From positions 1 through 8,254 of the forward strand of contig JBOGEB010000184.1 of the NCBI GenBank assembly GCA_050743125.1: DNA of 8,254 nt. The letters run 5' to 3'. The first letter of the stretch is position 1, and every line of letters starts with the position of its first letter. Positions 1-5,245 of this stretch are shown here, piece by piece. The notes below the pieces were generated by a model. The model saw only the letters and a list, made by a program, of their open reading frames with translations, did no database searches and had not been told where the DNA came from. The position numbers and the translations under genes were made by a program. The stretch comes from JBOGEB01 sp050743125 (GTDB taxonomy: Bacteria; Actinomycetota; Nitriliruptoria; Euzebyales; Egibacteraceae).

Positions 1-399
1 TCGTCACGGCGGACGCACCGCACCGCCAAACCCTCGCGCACGCTCCTCGACACGCAAGACCTCCACCAGCCACCCGCACAAAAAAACCAGCACCGCAGCG
101 TCCAGCCAGGCCAGCGGCCCACCTCACCGACTTTGCCGAGGCCCTGGAGAGGCCTGGTACCGGTGCTGTGGGCAGCGAGGGCTACCCCGGACGCGAAAGG
201 GTCCTGTACCAGCCCCAAACTCGTACCGTCCGCCCATCGACGGCGTAGATCGCTTGTTCTTGAACGCAGCACGCCCTCGGGTAGCGGCTGCTACCGAAGG
301 GGCGGCGACCGTGGATTGCTCATGTGGAGCCGGCCGGCGATGACGGCCGTGAGATGAGACCATGTTCGGCCCGTGTCCAGCATTGGCGGCGTGGACGCT
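1..399. other. Stretch with no recognisable gene
   Basis: I recognise no protein family here on either strand. Bases 1-120 are poor in G and rich in C and A on the + strand, unlike the coding sequence later in the window. The short open frames lack family motifs and do not look like real genes. A minus-strand open stretch of about 39 codons (stop at 4-6, previous in-frame stop at 124-126) would encode a hydrophobic segment containing AVLVFLCGWLVEVL, but it has no clear start or ribosome binding site. The stretch lies just upstream of decayed genes and is probably further degraded sequence. Confidence 0.5.
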
Positions 400-1075
400 C
401 ACTTGCGTCCAGGCCGCCTGGCGCTGCTGGGGTTCCCGGCGGCAGCAGCAGCAGCCGCCGGGAGAGTCGAGGCCCGCCCCTCTGGCCGCCTAGCTGAGGC
501 AACCGATGCCGGGGCCACCGAAGCGATCAGCTGCCCGGGACGCGCCGGCAGGCTGCAGGGCACATGGGCCCCAGCAGGGTCGGCCCGCGGCGGTGTGCTG
601 GTCATCCACGAGAATCGAGGGCTGACCGACCGCATCCGCTCAGTCGCGTCGCGGCTGGCGGGCGAGGGTACGCAAGTCTGGCGCCTGACCTGTTGTCAGA
701 AGAGAGCGGCACCACCGCGCTGGGCGATCCGGCCAACGCCACCCCCGCCCTGTCATGGGCACCGCAACAGCGGTTGCTCGCCGACCTGCGGGCAAGACTC
801 GACGAGCTGGCCCGCCGGCTGCCACAGGCCAAGCTCGCCGCAATCGGGTTCTGCTTCGGCGGCGGCCTGACCTGGAGCCTGCTCGCCGCCGGTGACCCCG
901 CCTGGCCGCTGCCGTCCCCTTCTGCGGCCCGGCGCCGCCCAACCCAGATTTGGCCGAGGACGCGAACAGCGAGCTCGCGCCTCTTCTCGACCTCCGCCCT
1001 CCTGTCATTCGCGTCCCGACCTTGCCGTTGTCTCCTGCGGCCTGCACATGGGGAGACGCCTACCGTGCAGCCTGA
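400..1075 (+). pseudogene. Decayed dienelactone hydrolase family gene
   Basis: This is the remnant of an alpha/beta-hydrolase of the dienelactone hydrolase family, whose members cleave lactone or ester bonds, classically in chlorocatechol degradation. Three reading frames must be joined. The frame at about 400-665 holds an Ala-rich signal-like segment (LALLGF then Ala repeats), a segment like PGRAGRLQGTWAPAG, and then GVLVIHENRGLTDRI. The frame at about 666-900 holds YASLAPDLLSEESGTTALGD and the nucleophile elbow IGFCFGGGLTW, with Cys as the expected nucleophile. The frame from about 902 holds LAAAVPFCGPAPPNPDLAED and stops at 1073-1075. Both junctions fit a single lost base (GEG|YASL near 665, GDP|LAAAV near 900). 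The C-terminal part with the catalytic Asp and His is missing. The family call is confident from the conserved blocks; the 5' boundary is uncertain. A TctA remnant follows closely, so part of each gene was probably lost by deletion. Confidence 0.8.
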
Positions 1076-1140
1076 CAACGGTGAAACAGCCCCGTGGCCT
1101 TCGTGTCCGGGTGGTGACCAGGTGCTGCGCAAGGCGTTCC

Positions 1141-1390
1141 ATAGACGTGATCGGCTTCGCGGGGTTCTTCATGTGCCGATACGACATCCCGGTCGGTCCG
1201 CTGCTCCTGGGCGTCATCCTCGGTCCGCTTATGGAAGCGCCGTTCCGCCGAGGCTGTCCCTCAGCCAGGGCGACCTCTCCGTCTTCGTTCGTCGCCCGCT
1301 CTCGCTGGCCTTCCTCATGGCGGCGTTGCTCGCGCTCGCGCTGCCCGGGTTGCCCAAGGTCGTGACCCGGCTTCCCGGGGGCACGACAGC
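1141..1390 (+). pseudogene. C-terminal remnant of TctA-type transporter subunit
   Basis: This looks like the last 80 or so residues of the large membrane subunit (TctA) of a tripartite tricarboxylate transporter, a secondary importer of citrate-like acids that works with a periplasmic binding protein (TctC) and a small membrane subunit (TctB). The first frame reads GFAGFFMCRYDIPVGPLLLG then VILGPLMEAPFRR, the conserved final cytoplasmic-loop and membrane block of TctA. From about 1249 the next frame continues with LSLSQGDLSVFVRRPLSLAF and a hydrophobic helix, AALLALALPGLPKVV. One lost base at FRR|(A)LSLSQ explains the shift. About 400 N-terminal residues expected of the family are absent, and neither tctB nor tctC is present. 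The open frame runs on to a stop at 1464-1466, but the family match ends near 1390. It is non-functional. Confidence 0.77.
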
Positions 1391-1416
1391 CCGAGGGCCC
1401 GGAGGCTTGCCGACCC

Positions 1417-1446
1417 TTGTCTCCGCTTGGTTCAATGCGGTAGACT
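1417..1446 (+). promoter_or_regulatory. Likely promoter of the VOC gene
   Basis: TTGTCT (1417-1422) and TAGACT (1441-1446) are separated by 18 bases, and each matches four of six consensus positions of a housekeeping promoter. The -10 box also fits the TAnnnT pattern of actinobacteria. Transcription would start near 1453, inside the LexA-type palindrome, leaving a leader of about 40 nt that carries the AGGAGA ribosome binding site. No start site is demonstrated. Confidence 0.5.
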
Positions 1447-1447
1447 G

Positions 1448-1462
1448 CGAACATAAGTTCGA
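1448..1462. promoter_or_regulatory. LexA (SOS) box
   Basis: CGAACATAAGTTCG is a perfect palindrome with 5-base arms around a 4-base spacer, and the next base is A. It matches the Gram-positive/actinobacterial SOS box TCGAAC-N4-GTTCGA at 11 of 12 defined positions; only the first T (a G at 1447) differs. It begins two bases after the -10 box, where LexA binding would block transcription of the VOC gene, whose start codon lies about 32 bases downstream. Motif and placement are seen directly; LexA control is inferred. Confidence 0.65.
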
Positions 1463-1493
1463 TTGACGTCGGCCGCTGACAGGAGATCGTCGC

Positions 1494-1961
1494 ATGGCGA
1501 ACGTGAAGCCCATCCCTGACGGATACCCGCAGGTCACGCCGTACCTGTGCATCGACGGCGCCAGCGCCGCGATGGAGTTCTACTGCAAGGTGCTCGGCGC
1601 GACCGAGCGGATGCGCATGCCGGCGCCCGACGGCAAGATCGGCCATGCCGAGCTCCAGATCGGCGATTCGGTGATCATGCTCTCCGACGAGTATCCGGAG
1701 ATGGACGTGCGGAGCCCGAAGGCCCTTGGCGGCACCGCCGTCACGATCAACGTCTACGTCGATGACGTCGACAGCGTCTTCGAGCGCGCGGTGAATGCGG
1801 GCGCCAAGGCCCTGCGTCCGGTCGAGGATCAGTTCTACGGCGACCGGACAGGTCAGTTCGAGGATCCCTTCGGTCACCGGTGGAGCGTGGGGACCCACGT
1901 CGAGGACGTGTCACCTGACGAGATGGCCAAGCGCGCAGCCGAGGCGATGGGTGGCGGCTGA
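1494..1961 (+). CDS. VOC family (glyoxalase-like, PhnB-type) protein
   Basis: An intact 155-residue protein of the vicinal oxygen chelate superfamily, close to the PhnB-type uncharacterised glyoxalase/bleomycin-resistance group. It should be cytoplasmic; no signal peptide or membrane segment is seen. Two beta-alpha-beta-beta-beta repeats are visible. The first runs from about residue 12 (VTPYLCIDGASAAMEFYCKV) through GHAELQIGDSVIMLSDE, with H51 and E53 in a usual metal-ligand strand. The second runs from about residue 82 (VTINVYVDDVDSVFERA) to FYGDR (114-118) and DPFGHRWSV (124-132), the signature end of this subgroup. The ATG has a good ribosome binding site, AGGAGA at 1481-1486, seven bases away. 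Members of the superfamily include glyoxalases, dioxygenases and antibiotic-binding proteins, so the substrate cannot be read from sequence. The LexA box in its promoter suggests DNA-damage induction. It seems monocistronic. Confidence 0.93.
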   Translation: MANVKPIPDGYPQVTPYLCIDGASAAMEFYCKVLGATERMRMPAPDGKIGHAELQIGDSVIMLSDEYPEMDVRSPKALGGTAVTINVYVDDVDSVFERAVNAGAKALRPVEDQFYGDRTGQFEDPFGHRWSVGTHVEDVSPDEMAKRAAEAMGGG

Positions 1962-2131
1962 GCTGCCACGCCGAGCGCCCGGGTTGTCACGGTCGTCGGA
2001 GCCCGATGGTGAGGTGAACAGCGGCGCAAGGCGTGTGGGGTGACGCCGGTATCCCGTAGGTGAGCAGCAGCGGACCTGCGGCCCGATGTTCGCCCCCGCA
2101 TGCCGCGGACACGCGCAACCCACCGCAGCCT

Positions 2132-2170
2132 GAGCAGGCAGGCCAATGCGTGGGGGTGGCCTGCCTGCTC
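2132..2170. repeat. Perfect 14-bp hairpin, possible terminator
   Basis: GAGCAGGCAGGCCA (2132-2145) and TGGCCTGCCTGCTC (2157-2170) are exact reverse complements around an 11-base loop. It lies 170 bases after the VOC stop codon and ends one base before the left inverted repeat of the adjacent element. No T-run follows on either strand, so it would be a U-less terminator of the kind proposed in high-GC actinobacteria, or part of a mobile repeat. The structure is seen directly; its role is a guess. Confidence 0.55.
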
Positions 2171-2359
2171 GAGAACGTGTTTGAGAATTCGCGCAGTAGC
2201 CCTGGATGCCGTTGGGCGCGATGCCGTGCGGCTTCCTCGGCAGCCGCGCGAGGCCGATCCGGCACCTGCTTGCGCGGCCTGATCTGCGGTCTGAAAGCGC
2301 CACGTGGAGTGGTGCGGGCGTCCGGGCCGCTGTGTGCCCATCCCGCCGCGCCGGTTGCA

Positions 2360-2385
2360 GCTTTCCTTCTGATGCGAAGGAAAGC
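2360..2385. repeat. Hairpin repeat copy 1 (TGCAGCTTTCCTTC family)
   Basis: GCTTTCCTTC (2360-2369), loop TGATGC, then GAAGGAAAGC (2376-2385) form a perfect 10-bp stem. Together with the preceding TGCA it carries the 14-base direct repeat TGCAGCTTTCCTTC (2356-2369), found again at 2418-2431. It lies in the middle of the inverted-repeat-bounded element. No T-run follows it. Confidence 0.65.
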
Positions 2386-2422
2386 GGGATCCGAGCCGCT
2401 GCCTTGCCCGTCTGACCTGCAG

Positions 2423-2446
2423 CTTTCCTTCGAGTTCGGAGGAAAG
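2423..2446. repeat. Hairpin repeat copy 2
   Basis: CTTTCCTTCG (2423-2432) pairs with CGGAGGAAAG (2437-2446) around the loop AGTT, giving a 10-bp stem with one G-T wobble. It shares the 14-base TGCAGCTTTCCTTC (2418-2431) with copy 1, offset by 62 bases. The right arm differs at one position from strict pairing but the stem is kept, which hints at constraint on structure; with only two copies this is weak. Confidence 0.6.
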
Positions 2447-2556
2447 GTGCCCCTCTGCCCGGCAACAAGACCGCATCCTCAAACACGCTCTGATGCAGCG
2501 CGCAGCGGCAGTAGCCTGAATCGCGACCGGGCGGGTGGACGGAAGGTGGGGAGCAC

Positions 2557-2985
2557 GTGGGGGAGTATCACTTCGGCACTCGATGGGTGGTCCAGGCTCT
2601 GAGGGATCAGGTCTGGCAGGCCATCGCCGAGGCAGAGACGTGGCCGACCTGGTGGAAGGGCGTGAGGTCCGTCGAGGTCCTCGACCCCGGCGCGGCCGAC
2701 GGTGTGGGGACAGCGGATTCGTGACGTCTTCAGGTCGGTGCTGCCCTATGGTGTTGCGGGAGGTGAACCGGCCACGCTTGCTGCTCGGTGACGCCTTCGG
2801 CGAGCTCGATGGCGCATCGCCGAGGCTGGCGGGGTGACGACGCTCGACTACACCTGGCACGTGCGGACGACCGCAACGGCGATGAATCTGCTCGCCCCTT
2901 TGCTGCGGCCGGCGTTTGGAACCACCACGTGGCGATGCGCTGCGGAGCCGAAGGGTTGGCCCGGCACCTGGACGCTCCGCTGGTT
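2557..2985 (+). pseudogene. Decayed SRPBCC-family (polyketide cyclase-like) gene
   Basis: This is the remnant of a START/SRPBCC-fold protein, a family of small cytoplasmic proteins with a ligand-binding cavity. Reading needs the frame order 1-2-3-2-1. The pieces are: GEYHFGTRWVVQAL, VWQAIAEAETWPTWWKGV and VEVLDPGAADGVG; then QRIRDVFRSVLPYGVA; then REVNRPRLLLGDAFGELDG; then RIAEAGGVTTLDYTWHVRTT and MNLLAPLLRPAF; then WNHHVAMRCGAEGLARHL. In order these cover a whole SRPBCC domain of about 145 residues. Frame changes fall near 2706 (an extra G in a G-run), 2750 (probably with a few codons lost), 2812 and 2922 (one base lost each). The likely old start is GTG at 2557, shortly after GGAAGG and GGGAG. 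No stop is evident in the last frame near the family's usual end. A functional product is very unlikely; the ligand is unknown. Confidence 0.8.
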
Positions 2986-3083
2986 GGCGTCACCTCGACG
3001 CCGCACCCGAGGCTTGCGGATGTGGCGCCGCTCGCGGAGCTGTTGGCGGTCCTGGCACTGGCGACCCGCCGCTGGCGCGGGAC

Positions 3084-3122
3084 GATGTGCGCTACCGCAA
3101 GATCCGTCCGGAAGCGCACATC
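3084..3122. promoter_or_regulatory. Hairpin/inverted repeat upstream of the ABC gene
   Basis: GATGTGCGCT (3084-3093) and AGCGCACATC (3113-3122) are perfect 10-base inverted repeats. After one A-A mismatch three more pairs form (CCG with CGG), leaving an 11-base loop. It ends 60 bases before the ABC start codon. It could be the old terminator of the SRPBCC gene or an operator for a dimeric repressor of the exporter. No T-run follows and no regulator gene is in the window, so the role is open. Confidence 0.45.
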
Positions 3123-3169
3123 CTCGCAGGGGCATGGGCCAGCGCCGCGCGTGGGCCGGAGGGGCCGCC

Positions 3170-3175
3170 TACCCT
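3170..3175 (+). promoter_or_regulatory. Possible -10 box for a leaderless ABC mRNA
   Basis: TACCCT fits the actinobacterial TAnnnT -10 pattern and ends seven bases before the A of ATG at 3183, the spacing expected when transcription begins at the start codon. No ribosome binding site lies at a normal distance: GGAGGGG at 3158-3164 is 18 bases away. No good -35 box is seen. This supports choosing 3183 as the start, but only weakly. Confidence 0.4.
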
Positions 3176-3182
3176 GGCCCTC

Positions 3183-5090
3183 ATGAGCATGGGGCCGTCA
3201 TTGCTGAGCGGGACCGAGATGAGGTCCGGGACCGGACGGGTCCGGCGGGGCGCGCCGGACGTGAGCGGGATGCGCCGGCTGCCGAAGGGACTGGCCGGGC
3301 GGGTGTGGCGGGAGTTCGCGCGGCCGTACAAGGCCAAGCTCCTGGTCATGCTCCTCGCGATCGGCGGCGTGGCGGTGCTTGAGGTCGTCCCCGCGCTGCT
3401 GTCGGGGGAGGTCGTCGACGTGATCAGCCGGGGTGGTCCCGGCGCCTTGGTCAGGCTGAACCTGCTGTTCGGAGCCTTTCTCGCGGTGGCGCTCGGCGGT
3501 GCGGGGTTGTCGCTGCTCCAGCGCTGGGCGTCGGCGTGGGTGGGGGAGCACCTCATCCTCGACCTGCGCCGTGCGCTCTACGACCACGTCCAGCGGATGC
3601 CGCTCGCGTTCTTCACCCGTACCCAGACCGGGGCGCTGATCAGCCGGCTGAACAACGACGTGGTCGGCGCGCAGCGGGCGCTGACCGGGACGTTCGGGAC
3701 GGTGGTGGCCAACGTCGTGCAGGTGTTCGCGGCGCTTGGGTTGATGTTCACGCTGAGCTGGCAGCTCACGCTGCTCGTCCTTTCCGTCCTCCCGCTGTTC
3801 GTGGTTCTCGCGAAGCGGGTCAGCGTCCGCCTTCAGGTGCTCACGCGGGAGTCGATGGAGCTCAACGCCTCGATGAACACGGTGATGACCGAGCGCTTCA
3901 ACGTGGCGGGGGCGCTGCTTGTGAAGCTGTTCGGCCGGCCCGAGGCGGAGGCGGATCGCTTCGCCGAGAAGGCGGAGCGGGTCGCCGACGTCGGCGTGCG
4001 CAGCGCGCTGGTCGGCCGTCTGTTCTCCGTGATCCTCACGACGGTCGGGGTGATCGGCACCGCGGTCGTGTACTGGCTGGGCGGGCGGATCGCCCTGACG
4101 AGCCTTTCGCTCGACGCTGGTGACGTGGTCGCGTTCGCGCTGCTCGTCGGCCGCGCGTACTCGCCGCTCGCCGCGCTGACGAACGCGCCGGTCGACGTCC
4201 TGACCGCGCTGGTGAGCTTCGACCGGGTGTTCGAGGTGCTCGACCTGCCTCACCCGATCGCGGATGCACCGGGTGCTGTGGTCCTCCAAGGCGCCCGTGG
4301 CGAGGTCGCGTTCGACCGCGTGTGGTTCGCGTACCCCTCGGCGGCGGACTCGTCGCTCGCGTCGCTGGAGTCCGGTTTCCGCCCGGTGCTCGACGCGACG
4401 CCCGGCCCGATGGTGCTGTGCGACGTGAGCTTGCGGGTGCTGCCAGGGCAGACCGTCGCGCTGGTCGGCCCGTCCGGGGGCGGGAAGACCACGATGCTCG
4501 GCCTGGTCTCGCGGCTGTACGACGTGAGCGGCGGCGCGGTGCGGGTCGACGGGCACGACGTGCGTGACCTGACCCTGGCCTCGCTGTCCGCGGCGGTCGG
4601 GGTGGTGAGCCAGGATCCGCACATGTTCCACGACACCGTACGGGTCAACCTGCGGTTCGCGAATCCGAGCGCAAGTGACGCCGAGGTCGAGGCCGCGTGC
4701 CGCGCCGCGCAGATCCACGAGGTCATCGCCGCGCTTCCCGACGGCTACGAGACCGTGGTGGGGGAGCGCGGCTACCGCCTGTCCGGCGGGGAGCGGCAGC
4801 GCCTCGCGATCGCGAGGGTGCTGCTCAAGGACCCGGCGGTCGTCGTCCTCGACGAGGCCACCTCGCATCTGGACAGCGAGTCCGAGGCCGCGGTGCAGGA
4901 GGCGCTCGCCACGGCGCTCGCTGGCCGCACCTCGCTGGTGATCGCGCACCGTCTGTCGACGATCCTGCGGGCCGACCAGATCCTCGTCATCGACGCCGGG
5001 CGGATCGTCCAGCGGGGCGCCCACGCTGAGCTCGTCCGCGCGGGGGGCCTGTACGCGGACCTTTACCACACCCAGTTCGCCCCAACCTAG
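3183..5090 (+). CDS. ABC exporter half-transporter (ABCB/MsbA-like)
   Basis: A 635-residue fusion of a six-helix membrane domain with an ATPase domain, the type I exporter layout that works as a dimer in the cytoplasmic membrane to export drugs, lipids or peptides. Hydrophobic segments lie near residues 53-75, 92-115, 171-215 (two helices), 280-300 and 313-340. The ATPase is complete: A-loop Tyr384, Walker A GPSGGGKT (429-436), Q-loop Gln477, signature LSGGE (533-537), Walker B VVVLDEAT with Asp557 and Glu558, and H-loop His589. No catalytic residue is missing, so a homodimer could be active. About 17 extra residues (SAADSSLASLESGF region) sit between the A-loop and Walker A, a variation I recall from actinobacterial relatives. 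Start choice: ATG 3183, with ATG 3189, 3219, 3270 and GTG 3261 as alternatives; conserved sequence begins near 3270. The open frame extends upstream to 2916 across the SRPBCC remnant, which argues against an earlier start. The substrate is unknown, and no partner half-transporter is present. Confidence 0.93.
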   Translation: MSMGPSLLSGTEMRSGTGRVRRGAPDVSGMRRLPKGLAGRVWREFARPYKAKLLVMLLAIGGVAVLEVVPALLSGEVVDVISRGGPGALVRLNLLFGAFLAVALGGAGLSLLQRWASAWVGEHLILDLRRALYDHVQRMPLAFFTRTQTGALISRLNNDVVGAQRALTGTFGTVVANVVQVFAALGLMFTLSWQLTLLVLSVLPLFVVLAKRVSVRLQVLTRESMELNASMNTVMTERFNVAGALLVKLFGRPEAEADRFAEKAERVADVGVRSALVGRLFSVILTTVGVIGTAVVYWLGGRIALTSLSLDAGDVVAFALLVGRAYSPLAALTNAPVDVLTALVSFDRVFEVLDLPHPIADAPGAVVLQGARGEVAFDRVWFAYPSAADSSLASLESGFRPVLDATPGPMVLCDVSLRVLPGQTVALVGPSGGGKTTMLGLVSRLYDVSGGAVRVDGHDVRDLTLASLSAAVGVVSQDPHMFHDTVRVNLRFANPSASDAEVEAACRAAQIHEVIAALPDGYETVVGERGYRLSGGERQRLAIARVLLKDPAVVVLDEATSHLDSESEAAVQEALATALAGRTSLVIAHRLSTILRADQILVIDAGRIVQRGAHAELVRAGGLYADLYHTQFAPT

Positions 5091-5110
5091 GGACCCTTGG
5101 GCTCCCCCGC

Positions 5111-5116
5111 TATACT
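5111..5116 (+). promoter_or_regulatory. Likely -10 box of the gltB promoter
   Basis: TATACT matches five of six bases of the -10 consensus and lies 20 bases after the ABC stop codon. No clear -35 box occurs 16-18 bases upstream. Transcription would start near 5123, giving a leader of about 120 nt that contains the terminator-like hairpin at 5135-5178. TTGACT at 5122-5127 resembles a -35 box but has no -10 box at a proper distance. Confidence 0.5.
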
Positions 5117-5134
5117 GAGCGTTGACTTACGAGC

Positions 5135-5178
5135 GACGGTGCTTCCGCGAACTCTCTGACGCGGGCGCCGTCTTTTTT
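5135..5178 (+). terminator. Intrinsic terminator or gltB leader attenuator
   Basis: GACGGTGC (5135-5142) pairs with GCGCCGTC (5165-5172) in an 8-bp stem with one G-T wobble, extendable by two more wobbles, and six T residues (5173-5178) follow at once. A shorter alternative stem, GACG (5159-5162) with CGTC (5169-5172), uses the same right arm. The simplest reading is a terminator for the ABC gene. If the box at 5111-5116 is the gltB promoter, the hairpin lies inside the gltB leader and could act as an attenuator with two competing structures. I recognise no known riboswitch or T-box sequence. Confidence 0.55.
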
Positions 5179-5245
5179 GTCTCTCGGGTCAAGGAGCGAC
5201 CGGGCCGACCCCCACCCACCGCCCTTAAGAGGATAAGGAACGCAG

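Larger units (their letters stand above)
2172..2491. mobile_element. MITE-like element with 20-bp inverted repeats
   Basis: AGAACGTGTTTGAGAATTCG (2172-2191) and the reverse complement of 2472-2491 (AGAGCGTGTTTGAGGATGCG) match at 17 of 20 positions, including an unbroken 10-base core CGTGTTTGAG. The 320 bases between hold no transposase I can recognise, but do hold two related hairpins. Size, terminal inverted repeats and lack of coding fit a miniature inverted-repeat transposable element or the deleted shell of an insertion sequence. No convincing target-site duplication is visible at the ends, so insertion is not proven. No other copy lies in this window. Confidence 0.4.
1962..2556. other. 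Gene-free stretch with hairpins and repeats
   Basis: No coding region is supported in these 595 bases. Long open frames on the minus strand are compositional and show no family motifs. The stretch contains a 14-bp perfect hairpin just outside a 320-bp element bounded by inverted repeats, and two hairpins with related stems inside that element; these are listed separately. Bases 1962-2131 show nothing specific: no T-run terminator is visible directly after the VOC gene. Confidence 0.6.

Noticed and set aside
280..295. GGTAGC-GGCT-GCTACC small hairpin
   Set aside because: A 6-bp stem without a T-run, repeat copies or a neighbouring gene is expected by chance in GC-rich DNA.
441..463. GCA-repeat tract inside the hydrolase remnant, considered as a phase-variation repeat
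   Set aside because: It has only about four units, is in frame as poly-Ala of a signal-like segment, and a triplet repeat would not shift the frame.
564..1466. Single 300-residue gene on the + strand
   Set aside because: It is a chance joining, in one frame, of the middle of the hydrolase remnant, non-matching sequence and the end of the TctA remnant; the conserved parts of both families lie partly in other frames.
1874..2860. Long minus-strand open frame across the VOC 3' end, the gene-free stretch and the SRPBCC remnant
   Set aside because: It is antisense to an intact gene and a recognisable pseudogene, is Arg/Pro/Ser-rich without family motifs, and its LRDTGVTPHALR stretch, which briefly recalls tyrosine recombinases, is not followed by the rest of that motif.
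3198..5069. Minus-strand open frame of 623 codons opposite the ABC gene
   Set aside because: It is an antisense shadow produced by high third-position GC; the protein is rich in Arg, His and Gln with no domain, whereas the + strand holds all ABC motifs.
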